From Flavobacteriales bacterium (lineage in GTDB: Bacteria; Bacteroidota; Bacteroidia; Flavobacteriales_D; Sanyastnellaceae), in NCBI GenBank assembly GCA_028825055.1, contig JAPKAW010000020.1, positions 1-16,468 of the forward strand: a stretch of DNA of 16,468 nt. Reading direction: 5' to 3'. Shown piece by piece: positions 1 to 7,061 of the stretch. Each line of letters starts with the position of its first letter. The first letter of the stretch is position 1. The notes beneath the pieces are model-generated. The model saw only the letters and a program-made list of their open reading frames with translations. It ran no database searches and had not been told where the DNA came from. Made by a program: the position numbers and the translations under genes.

Positions 1-804
1 CTTGAGTTGCTGGTTCAAAAAATACTCGCGTTGCTGTTGATCCAATTCGCCTTTGACCTTGGTTTGAATGTCGCGCTTCAAAGAGAGCATTTGCTTTTCC
101 TTATGGAGCAATTCTAACACCCGACTTGCTCGAGCTTTGATGCCGGCAACTTCCAATAGCGCTTGTTTTTCCTCGACAGGCGCGTTCATGTTTGATCCGA
201 TGAAGTTGACCAAAAATGTCAGGCTTTCGATGCTTTTGATGGCAAAACCTGCTTCAGACGGAATGTTGGGGCTGAGTTGAATGATTTCAAGCGCAAGCTC
301 TTTCAGGCTGTCCATAAGGGCCTTGTGCTGGTCGTCTTTCGGCGGGAGGTTTTCGGCGTCGTATTCAACCACGCTGGCCTTCATGTAAGGTTCTTCTTGA
401 ACGATTTCCGTCCACTTAAATCGTTTTTGACCTTGGAGAATCACCGTGTTCGAGCCGTCGGGCATGCGAAGCATTTTGATGACCCTAGCGACAGTGCCGA
501 CTTCATTGAGGTCTGTTCCCACCGGGATTTCGATGTCGTCATTTTTTTGACTGACCACGCCGATGCGTTGCTCGTTTTTATGCGCTTCTTTAATGAGGCG
601 GATTGAGCGGTCTCTACCCACGGTGATGGGAATGACAACTCCCGGAAAAAGAACAGTGTTGCGCAGGGAAAGTAGAGGCAAGGCCTCAGGAACTTCTTCC
701 TTTTGCATCGCTTCTTCATCTTCTGAGCTAATCAGGGGTATAAATTCGTGGTCTGGGGATTCTGACAACATCCAGGTCTCATCTTCGTGCGCTTCTTCAA
801 ACAT
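1..804 (-). CDS. lon: ATP-dependent protease Lon, N-terminal part (runs off the window edge)
   Basis: This is the first 268 codons of Lon, the cytoplasmic AAA+ serine protease that degrades misfolded and some regulatory proteins. The frame is open to base 1, so the AAA+ and Ser-Lys protease domains lie outside the window. After an acidic leader of about 40 residues typical of Bacteroidetes Lon, the LON substrate-binding domain begins with ALPLLSLRNTVLFPGVVIPI (41-60), followed by TVGRDRSIRLIKEA, VGTVARVIKMLRMPDG (102-117) and VILQGQKRFKW (121-131). The helical segment at about 225-268 ends in the conserved EYFLNQQLK just before the AAA+ module. The start is the ATG at 804-802, the only one giving the full leader. 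The gene lies 77 bp downstream of the GlmU-like gene on the same strand, so readthrough from it is possible. Family assignment is secure from the sequence. Confidence 0.95.
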   Translation of the reverse strand, partial: MFEEAHEDETWMLSESPDHEFIPLISSEDEEAMQKEEVPEALPLLSLRNTVLFPGVVIPITVGRDRSIRLIKEAHKNEQRIGVVSQKNDDIEIPVGTDLNEVGTVARVIKMLRMPDGSNTVILQGQKRFKWTEIVQEEPYMKASVVEYDAENLPPKDDQHKALMDSLKELALEIIQLSPNIPSEAGFAIKSIESLTFLVNFIGSNMNAPVEEKQALLEVAGIKARASRVLELLHKEKQMLSLKRDIQTKVKGELDQQQREYFLNQQLK

Positions 805-881
805 CTTCTAATCGTTTCAGTACTAACACTCATTCAAACCCCGTGCCACTCGCATTTCAGACATTGTGTCAGGCAATCATG

Positions 882-2054
882 TCACTTGCGCTCATTTCGC
901 AAAAAACTGGAATTTCGAAATTCGAGCAACCAGCGTTTTGAGTCCTCATCTTTCAAGCTCTGCTGCCTCCGCTCCATGACCATGGACGCAGTCTCAACGA
1001 ACCGTTCAAATCGATGTTCCGACCAGTTTTCATCTCCGCCCCAAGAAAACGGAGGGACGTGTTTGGGGACAAACGAATGGCCGACAAGAACGCACCCATT
1101 GCCTACGATGGTTCCCGTGTTGAACATGGTGTTAATGGCGCACTTGGTGTGGTCGCCCATAATCAAACCGCAAAACTGAAGGCCGGTAGGCCGCATAGAT
1201 GAGCTGGCGGCATCCCAAAGGCGAACGTCACCGTAGTTGTTTTTAAGATTGCTGGTGTTGGTGTCGGCTCCCAAATTGCACCAGTGGCCGATCACAGAAT
1301 TCCCCAGAAACCCCTCGTGACCTTTGTTGCTGTAGCCTAAAAGAACACTGTTTGAAACTTCACCTCCGATGCGGCATTGGGGCCCAATCGAAGTGGCGCC
1401 ATACACTCGGCTTCCCATTTTAACGACGCTCTTCTCATCGAGAAGAAAGGGTCCTCTAATATGACAGCCTTCTTGGATTTCTGCATCTGGACCAATGAAA
1501 ATGGGGCCGTCTTCCGTATTCAAGGTGCTCGCAAGGACCTGGGCTCCGGGCGCCATAAAGACCTGCTCTGCATCGCCAATGATGGTTGTATGCGTTCCGT
1601 GCAAAGCAGCATTCCAAGATTCAGTCTTCCAATGTGTTTGAATTAAGGCTGTTTGCGACTTTAATGCCATCCCGCAGTCAATGAAAAAGTCAGTTGGATG
1701 CGCAATTAAATGTGCGTCGTCAAATTCCATTGAATCCAAGTTTGTGTCGGATTCAACGGGTTGGAAAAGAACGACTTCGCCGCAGGTTAGCGACTGACCC
1801 GATTGCAATTTGGACAAAATATTCCATGCGGACCAGTCCGGTACCCAGCGGTCGTTGACCGCCCCATTTGTTAGGATTTGTTGAACATCTTCGGCGTTCG
1901 CGTGTTTATCTGATGACATCGCATGAGTGGCCATTTCTTTCCACAACTTGTCAAGCGTAAAGGCGCCCCATCGCATGCGTCCTTCTTGATGAGGAAATGT
2001 AAAAGGGTACAATTGGTCCCAATGCTTGTCAGAGAAAAAGGTACATTGCATCAT
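882..2054 (-). CDS. GlmU-like putative sugar nucleotidyltransferase/acetyltransferase, Bacteroidetes type
   Basis: A 390-residue protein matching the Bacteroidetes alternative GlmU family, proposed to act in UDP-N-acetylglucosamine formation. It lacks the classical N-terminal GxGTRM nucleotide loop; instead it has the family's QLYPFTF (14-20) followed by GAFTLDKLWKEM (30-41). A left-handed parallel beta-helix of hexapeptide repeats runs from about 155 to 325 (IIGDAE, IFIGPDAEIQEG, SIGPQCRIGGE, VIGHWCNLGA). Landmark motifs are NTSNLKNNYGDVRLW (266-280) and GLIMGDHTKCAINTMFNTGT (296-315), and the tail has PPFSWGGDENW (334-344) and MERRQ. There are two adjacent ATGs at 2054 and 2051; I use the first because a TACTTTTG promoter element ends four bases before it. 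It is divergent from the MerR regulator, with 61 bp between the starts. Enzyme activity is inferred from the family; the fold is clear from the sequence. Confidence 0.85.
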   Translation of the reverse strand: MMQCTFFSDKHWDQLYPFTFPHQEGRMRWGAFTLDKLWKEMATHAMSSDKHANAEDVQQILTNGAVNDRWVPDWSAWNILSKLQSGQSLTCGEVVLFQPVESDTNLDSMEFDDAHLIAHPTDFFIDCGMALKSQTALIQTHWKTESWNAALHGTHTTIIGDAEQVFMAPGAQVLASTLNTEDGPIFIGPDAEIQEGCHIRGPFLLDEKSVVKMGSRVYGATSIGPQCRIGGEVSNSVLLGYSNKGHEGFLGNSVIGHWCNLGADTNTSNLKNNYGDVRLWDAASSSMRPTGLQFCGLIMGDHTKCAINTMFNTGTIVGNGCVLVGHSFVPKHVPPFSWGGDENWSEHRFERFVETASMVMERRQQSLKDEDSKRWLLEFRNSSFLRNERK

Positions 2055-2058
2055 GCCT

Positions 2059-2066
2059 CAAAAGTA
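2059..2066 (-). promoter_or_regulatory. -7 promoter element of the GlmU-like gene
   Basis: On the minus strand this reads TACTTTTG, a perfect match to the Bacteroidetes -7 consensus TAnnTTTG. It is followed by four bases (AGGC) and the ATG at 2054. A start site about five bases downstream would coincide with the ATG, so a leaderless mRNA is expected. No -33 TTTG is visible at the usual spacing. Confidence 0.55.
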
Positions 2067-2115
2067 TGAAGCAAAAGAATGTTGATTTGACTGAAGAACT
2101 CACAATTGCGAACTC

Positions 2116-3012
2116 ATGAAAAACGGAGGTGCGGCCCAACAATTTTCCATCAAAGATTTGGAGCACTTCACAGGAGTGAAAGCCCATACCATTCGGATGT
2201 GGGAACAGCGTTATGAGCTGCTCGATCCCAAACGAACGTCCACCAACATTCGACATTACTCTGGCGAGGACTTGAAGAAGTTGCTGAACGTAAGGTTTTT
2301 GATGGAAAACGGGTTCAAAATATCCAAGATAGCTGAGATGAAAGGGGCTGATCTCATCAGCCAAGTCGACCTAACGCAAAAGAGTCAAGGGCTTCCATCA
2401 TCTATTTTTCATTCGCTGAAGCTGAGCATGCTTCATTACGATGAGGCCTTGTATCGTTCTGTCATAGATGCGTATACGAAGGAGCATGGTTTGGACCGAA
2501 CCGTTTTGGATGTTTTCCTTCCCTTTCTAGCGCAAATAGGTGTGCTGTGGTTGACCAATTCCATTTGTCCGGCTCAGGAGCATTTCATTAGTAATTTAAT
2601 GCGGCAATCGCTGCAAGCCGGTGTTGATCGGTTGTCCGTCAAACCTGAAGAAGATCAAGCGGTTGTTGTGCTGTTTTTGCCTGAGCGAGAAACCCATGAT
2701 ATTTCTCTGTTATTCGTTCACTATTTGAGCATACTGAACGGGTACCAATCGATTTTTCTTGGTGCGAATGTGCCATTTGAAGATTTACTCAACGTAGGGG
2801 CTCAATTTCCAGAAGCCAAATTTGTCAGCTATTGTACGACGCATCCCTCTCCGTCGAACGCCCAGGATTATGTTCAAAAAGTGGAACGGCAATTTGTGGG
2901 CTCGTCGAACGAATTTTACTTAGCAGGCAGGATGTTTGATGGCATAAAACCGACCACCAACGTGAAATTAGCGAAAGATGGTGGTGCTTTGGTCCGATTG
3001 CTTTTCTCCTGA
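2116..3012 (+). CDS. MerR-family regulator with cobalamin-binding domain (CarH/LitR-like)
   Basis: A 298-residue regulator. The N-terminal MerR winged helix (10-75) contains FSIKDLEHFTGVKAHTIRMW, EQRYELLDPKRTSTNIRHYS and DLKKLLNVRFLMENGFKISKI. A four-helix-bundle cap (about 95-175) carries W145 and E155-H156, reproducing the W-x9-EH motif that covers cobalamin in CarH. A Rossmann-like B12-binding domain (181-298) has ETHDIS at 192-197. This keeps the presumptive axial ligand His194, but the canonical E/DxHxxG is ExHxxS. In CarH relatives adenosylcobalamin drives tetramerisation on DNA and light breaks it; in Bacteroidetes such genes commonly sit beside an ECF sigma gene and carotenoid genes. 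Here the sigma gene follows after 120 bp, but no crt gene is present. The ATG at 2116 gives the complete MerR fold. Light or B12 sensing is inferred from the conserved residues, not shown. Confidence 0.88.
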   Translation: MKNGGAAQQFSIKDLEHFTGVKAHTIRMWEQRYELLDPKRTSTNIRHYSGEDLKKLLNVRFLMENGFKISKIAEMKGADLISQVDLTQKSQGLPSSIFHSLKLSMLHYDEALYRSVIDAYTKEHGLDRTVLDVFLPFLAQIGVLWLTNSICPAQEHFISNLMRQSLQAGVDRLSVKPEEDQAVVVLFLPERETHDISLLFVHYLSILNGYQSIFLGANVPFEDLLNVGAQFPEAKFVSYCTTHPSPSNAQDYVQKVERQFVGSSNEFYLAGRMFDGIKPTTNVKLAKDGGALVRLLFS

Positions 3013-3041
3013 ACTCCAGCCCTAGGTCGAGATTCCCTCTA

Positions 3042-3126
3042 TTGTTTAATGTTTTTGTCAAAAAGTTAAACAAAACATTGTTTATGGGGATATTATGTTT
3101 AATCTTTGCCTCACAACGCTAAACAA
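3042..3126 (+). promoter_or_regulatory. Duplicated inverted-repeat operator between the MerR and sigma genes
   Basis: There are two 32-bp boxes, at 3042-3073 and 3095-3126. Each is an octamer followed 16 bases later by its inverse: TTGTTTAA (3042-3049) with TTAAACAA (3066-3073), and ATGTTTAA (3095-3102) with CTAAACAA (3119-3126). The two octamers of each pair start exactly 24 bases apart and the boxes are offset by 53 bp, about five helical turns, so they face the same side of the DNA. A further TTGTTTAT lies at 3078-3085. Box 2 covers the predicted -7 element of the sigma gene. This is the expected shape of a site for a dimeric or tetrameric MerR protein, and the adjacent cobalamin-binding regulator is the natural candidate. 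The repeats are visible; the binding protein is inferred. Confidence 0.6.
3078..3108 (+). promoter_or_regulatory. Candidate promoter of the ECF sigma gene
   Basis: ATTG-type -33 element (TTG at 3078-3080), a 20-base spacer and AATCTTTG at 3101-3108, which matches TAnnTTTG at all but its first base. This predicts a start near 3114 and a leader of about 19 bases before the ATG at 3133. The -7 lies inside operator box 2 and the -33 just after box 1, so a bound repressor would block polymerase. Confidence 0.4.
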
Positions 3127-3132
3127 AACGTT

Positions 3133-3639
3133 ATGGGCTCCATCGAATTCAACTCGCTTCTAGTAGTAAACCGCGACTTCCTAAAAGGTTTTGCTCTTGG
3201 CTTTACGCGTGACATGCAAGACGCTGAAGATCTGATTCAGGACACCATGGTAAAGGCACTGCGTTATAAAAACAACTTCAAGGAGGGCACCAACATCAAA
3301 GGTTGGTTGTACACCATTATGCGCAACATTTTCATCAACAATTACAAGCGCAAGAAATTTCAAAATACTATTGTTGATACTACGGAAAACCAGTTCTTCA
3401 TCAATTCGAGCACACAAATGCAAGCGGATACAGTGACAACTGTCATCAATGAGCAGGACATTCGTGATTCAATTGATAGTCTCAAAGATGAATTTCGTGT
3501 TCCTTTTAACATGTTCGTTGAAGGCTTTCATTACGATGAAATCGCAGAGGAGTTGGCCATACCGATGGGCACTGTGAAGAGCCGAATCTTCCATGCACGA
3601 AAGAAATTAGGCACTCAACTTTCGGAGTTTCGAAATTAA
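3133..3639 (+). CDS. ECF-type RNA polymerase sigma factor
   Basis: A 168-residue sigma-70-family factor of the ECF class that redirects core RNA polymerase. Region 2 (14-76) contains FLKGFALGFTRDMQDAEDLI, QDTMVKALRYKNNFKEGTNI and KGWLYTIMRNIFINNYKRKK, including the -10-recognition and core-binding helices. A linker (77-108) leads to region 4 (110-162) with SLKDEFRVPFNMFVEGFHYD and the helix-turn-helix EIAEELAIPMGTVKSRIFHA. The frame stays open upstream to a TTG at 3106, but the ATG at 3133 starts at the usual N-terminus of the family. No anti-sigma gene lies beside it, so control is probably transcriptional, through the double operator upstream. Homologues paired with a B12-type MerR gene usually precede carotenoid genes; here a secreted T9SS-type protein follows. 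Its target genes cannot be read from the window. Confidence 0.9.
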   Translation: MGSIEFNSLLVVNRDFLKGFALGFTRDMQDAEDLIQDTMVKALRYKNNFKEGTNIKGWLYTIMRNIFINNYKRKKFQNTIVDTTENQFFINSSTQMQADTVTTVINEQDIRDSIDSLKDEFRVPFNMFVEGFHYDEIAEELAIPMGTVKSRIFHARKKLGTQLSEFRN

Positions 3640-3646
3640 GAATGAA

Positions 3647-3674
3647 CTTAAAGGGAAGAATGCAACCCTTTAAG
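3647..3674 (+). terminator. Hairpin downstream of the sigma gene, possible terminator or attenuator
   Basis: A perfect 9-bp inverted repeat, CTTAAAGGG (3647-3655) and CCCTTTAAG (3666-3674), with a 10-base loop, starting 8 bases after the sigma stop codon. No T-run follows, so it is not a standard intrinsic terminator. It may limit readthrough into the secreted-protein gene or stabilise the sigma mRNA 3' end. Confidence 0.35.
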
Positions 3675-3727
3675 GAGTCAAGAAGTTGTAGAAATGTGTT
3701 ATAATCGCACACTGCAGGTCCTTCACA

Positions 3728-6700
3728 ATGCTCATTTCCATGACTCAATTCTTTAGTCGTTCATTTTTAATACTTGTATCGGTATTTTTCTTGTCGCAAG
3801 TATCGACTGCCCAACTTCAGGTTGAGTCAGGCTTGACATTGGAAGAATATGTCAATGACATCCTTTTGGGAAACGGCATACAAGCGTTTAATATTTCATA
3901 CATAGGTGGGTCAAACCAGCTTGGTTATCTTACCAACGGCGAAGATTCATTCTCTATTAATTCGGGTCTTGTTCTGAGCAGTGATGTTTCTGACAACTTA
4001 GGGTGCCCGGAAAACTTTGTTGCCTGTGATGGATGTTTGGGAAATGGATTTAACGATCCTGATTTGCTTGATATTGCCAATTCTGTTCCGGGAATGATTG
4101 GAGAAAACTTCAATGTGAGTTCTGTAAATGACGGATGTGTTTTGGAGTTTGATTTCATTGCTGCAGGCGACACGGTAAGTTTTGATTATGTGTTTGGCTC
4201 CGACGAGTACGAAACATGGATTAATACTCAGTTCAACGACGTTTTTGCATTTTTCTTGAGCGGACCAGGCATTACGGGTCCCTATGCGAGCCCTGCAGGT
4301 TTTCCGAATGGTTCTGTGAACATAGCGGGAGTCCCGGATACAGATCCCATTTTGCCGATTACTATTTCCTCAGTGAATTCCGGAACGAATGCAGAATATT
4401 ACATAGACAATCAGGGAGGAGAGGATGTTTGTATCAACGGTTATACAGTGCCCTTCACAGCCATGTATGAGGTAGAATGTGGTGAGACATATCACATCAA
4501 GTTAGCTATTGCTGATGGAAGCGATACGGCCTTGGAGTCGGTGGTAGTTCTGGAAGAGGGATCCTTCCAATCCAATGCAGTGGTGCAGATTGATTTGTCT
4601 ATCGATGTGGGCGGTCCTGATGCCAATACAATTTATGAGGATTGTGGTCAGGCCATTTTGACCTTTGAGCGTCCTGTTGAAACCATTTTGGATATGCAAG
4701 AAATGGTGTACATCAACTATGGCAACAGTACGGCGACAAACGGGGTCGACTACGGCCAGCCTCAGTTGGATGGTTCGCTCTTGCCGTTGCCGGATTCTGT
4801 TGTTTTTGAGCCATTCGTGAGCATCGTCTCCTTTGTTTTGACCGCCGATATCGACATGATCGATGAAGGACCAGAGTTGGTAGAAATGCAGATTGAAAAT
4901 GTAGCGGCTTGCAATGGGGGGGGGTTGACCACCTATTTCTCCTTTTTTGTTGCGGAAAATCCACCTCCGTTTGTCGTTGAAGGGTATGAAACTGAAATGT
5001 GTATTGGGGATTTCTTAGAGATTGCTCCGATCGTAGAAGGAGGTTATGGGAACTACACATACGAATGGCTGTGCAGTGGAGAAACGTATTCGCCATTGAC
5101 CATCTCACCGACTGAAGATTACAGTTGTGAAATCATTGTCGGAGATACGTGTGGAATGCCTTCTCAAAATGTCGTGATTGACGTGACGGTGTTGGATTTT
5201 CCACCGTTAATTGCTTCGATAGATCAAGATCTTATTACTCTTGAATGCAATGACATTCAAGATGTGACAACATCTGTTGAAGGAGGTGATGCATTCTATA
5301 CCTATGAATGGGAAGATGAGGATGGCGATAACTTGTTTCCTTTGTGGTTTGACCCTAGCATACTAAGTTTAAGCACTTGGGCAGGCGCAGAGGAAGTCTT
5401 CCTTACGGTCACAGATGGATGCGGATTTGAAGCGACGGATAGTGTAGAAGTGGAATACAATATTCCTGAGATAGTGGTGGATGTTCCCTTGATATTGGAT
5501 GTATTGTGTAACGATCCGTTCTCAATAACTGCCTCTGCAGCGGGAAGCGGTCCGTTCAATTATACTTGGCTGAATGGAAATACATGGTTGAACTGGGGTG
5601 AGACATTGAATTGGACGACAAGCAATGATCTGAATCTAACGTTGGAAGTGTCTGACGGCTGCGGACAAATAGAAGATGTTGAAATCGCTGTCGTCGTTGA
5701 GTCGCCTGATGTAGAATTTACTTTGCCGCAAGGGCTCATTGGGCCTTGCACAGAACTGTTTGATATCGATTCCGATGTAACGAGCGGTTCAGGAGGTTAT
5801 GTTTATAATTGGAGTCAAGATGGCGTGGCTTTGGCCGACAACGGTAGCACCATTGATTTGCAATCATTTGACACAACGACTATTTCGCTGACCGTTAATG
5901 ATGGGTGTGGCCAAAGTGCTTCAGCGAGCACTGTTGTGGTGATTGACAATCCTCCTTTGATCATTGAATTGGGAGCGGATCTCTATGCCAGTTGTATCGA
6001 CAATACCAACATTCCTGTTGAGATAATCAGTGGAGCTGGAGCGTATGACTACGCTTGGTTTGTGAGTGGAGAACCCTATGACTTGGGTTCCGACATCGTG
6101 TTGCAATCTTTCGGCACTGTACCTGTGCTTGTTAATATAGAGGACGGTTGTGGCGGTGTCGCATCTGATTCACTCACGTATCACATTCCGGACATTCCAC
6201 TGGACATTGAAGTGACCCCTTCAACCATCATTTGTGCGGGAGATGGAATCTCGTTGGAGGCCTTGGCGATGGGAGGAGAGGATGGTTTTGTTTATTACTG
6301 GCCAACGTTGGATACATACGGTCCCACCCAGTATATCACGCCAGCTCAGTCGGCTACATATCCTGTAGTCGCTACCGATATTTGCGGAGATGTAATCGAC
6401 ACGTATTCAACGGTTGAGGTCGAGTACTTGTTCAGTGATTTCGTGATCAGTGCCTTGGGGAACGATGAGAATTCGTATCAATTTCGCGCAACACCAACCC
6501 CCGCAGAGCCCTACGAAGGTGCGTATGCTTATGACTGGGATTTCGGAGACGGGGTGCATGCTGATGAAGCGATTACGGAGCACACTTTTGACGGGCTAAG
6601 CGATTATACCGTCTCATTAGAAATCATGAGTTTTGCAGGGTGTGTGAACGAATCCTTTACGGTTGTTCGTGGTCCAGTATTGCTCTATGTTCCAACGGCT

Positions 6701-6955
6701 TTCACACCGAATAACGATGGAATCAATGATGCATTTCAGGTGATTGGAAGTCAAATCATGAACTATGAAATATGGATCATGAACCGATGGGGGGAAATGG
6801 TTTTTCACAGTGAATCTTTGGATGAGGTGTGGTTGGGAGATATGCAGGGTGGGACACATTTTGCAGAAAACGGCATCTACAACTGGGTCATTCGACTGAA
6901 AGGATACAATACCGACGCTGAGGAATTCACTGGCACATTGCAATTGATGCGCTGA
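3728..6955 (+). CDS. Secreted modular surface protein: choice-of-anchor L, Ig-like modules, gliding/T9SS C-terminal domain
   Basis: A 1075-residue exported protein. The signal peptide (about 1-29) ends STA-Q; a second ATG at 3740 would give a shorter, equally good one. Residues 46-275 match the choice-of-anchor L domain: GLVLSSDVSDN, LEFDFIAAGDTVSFDYVFGS, DEYETWINTQFNDVFAFFLS. A Calx-beta-like region (285-408) has TNGVDYG and DIDMIDEGPELVEMQIEN. Six Ig-like modules of about 75-85 residues follow (412-900), each ending in a strand with D-x-CG: DTCG 473, DGCG 563, DGCG 643, DGCG 725, DGCG 806, DICG 884. A PKD-like module (905-980) contains YDWDFGDG. The tail (986-1075) has VPTAFTPNNDGINDAF and IMNRWGEMVF, the gliding-motility/type IX sorting domain, so the protein should cross the outer membrane by T9SS and stay at the surface. 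No catalytic motif is visible; an adhesin or matrix role is a guess. Codons 397-399 are a run of nine G. Confidence 0.9.
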   Translation: MLISMTQFFSRSFLILVSVFFLSQVSTAQLQVESGLTLEEYVNDILLGNGIQAFNISYIGGSNQLGYLTNGEDSFSINSGLVLSSDVSDNLGCPENFVACDGCLGNGFNDPDLLDIANSVPGMIGENFNVSSVNDGCVLEFDFIAAGDTVSFDYVFGSDEYETWINTQFNDVFAFFLSGPGITGPYASPAGFPNGSVNIAGVPDTDPILPITISSVNSGTNAEYYIDNQGGEDVCINGYTVPFTAMYEVECGETYHIKLAIADGSDTALESVVVLEEGSFQSNAVVQIDLSIDVGGPDANTIYEDCGQAILTFERPVETILDMQEMVYINYGNSTATNGVDYGQPQLDGSLLPLPDSVVFEPFVSIVSFVLTADIDMIDEGPELVEMQIENVAACNGGGLTTYFSFFVAENPPPFVVEGYETEMCIGDFLEIAPIVEGGYGNYTYEWLCSGETYSPLTISPTEDYSCEIIVGDTCGMPSQNVVIDVTVLDFPPLIASIDQDLITLECNDIQDVTTSVEGGDAFYTYEWEDEDGDNLFPLWFDPSILSLSTWAGAEEVFLTVTDGCGFEATDSVEVEYNIPEIVVDVPLILDVLCNDPFSITASAAGSGPFNYTWLNGNTWLNWGETLNWTTSNDLNLTLEVSDGCGQIEDVEIAVVVESPDVEFTLPQGLIGPCTELFDIDSDVTSGSGGYVYNWSQDGVALADNGSTIDLQSFDTTTISLTVNDGCGQSASASTVVVIDNPPLIIELGADLYASCIDNTNIPVEIISGAGAYDYAWFVSGEPYDLGSDIVLQSFGTVPVLVNIEDGCGGVASDSLTYHIPDIPLDIEVTPSTIICAGDGISLEALAMGGEDGFVYYWPTLDTYGPTQYITPAQSATYPVVATDICGDVIDTYSTVEVEYLFSDFVISALGNDENSYQFRATPTPAEPYEGAYAYDWDFGDGVHADEAITEHTFDGLSDYTVSLEIMSFAGCVNESFTVVRGPVLLYVPTAFTPNNDGINDAFQVIGSQIMNYEIWIMNRWGEMVFHSESLDEVWLGDMQGGTHFAENGIYNWVIRLKGYNTDAEEFTGTLQLMR
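4916..4924 (+). repeat. G9 homopolymer inside the surface-protein gene
   Basis: Nine consecutive G residues encode Gly397-Gly399 of the secreted protein. One-base slippage would shift the frame and remove the Ig-like modules and sorting domain. In the sequence given the frame is intact on both sides. Confidence 0.9.
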
Positions 6956-7061
6956 GTTGACGACCTATTTCCTCTTTTTAGAGCGGAAACCAAAGTCGAT
7001 TAAGAGGAATTTGACCGGTCTTGTCTGACGATTGAAGCATTCTTAAGTGTATTTTGCACAC

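Noticed and set aside
787..1179. 130-codon plus-strand open frame over the GlmU-like gene
   Set aside because: Antisense to conserved beta-helix sequence; composition looks like a reverse-strand shadow.
3699..3705. TATAAT-like sequence before the surface-protein gene
   Set aside because: It resembles the E. coli -10, which Bacteroidetes sigma factors do not prefer, and has no matching upstream element at proper spacing.
6956..7061. CCTCTT...AAGAGG inverted repeat after the surface-protein gene as a terminator
   Set aside because: The stem is only six bp with a loop of about 25 bases and no T-run.
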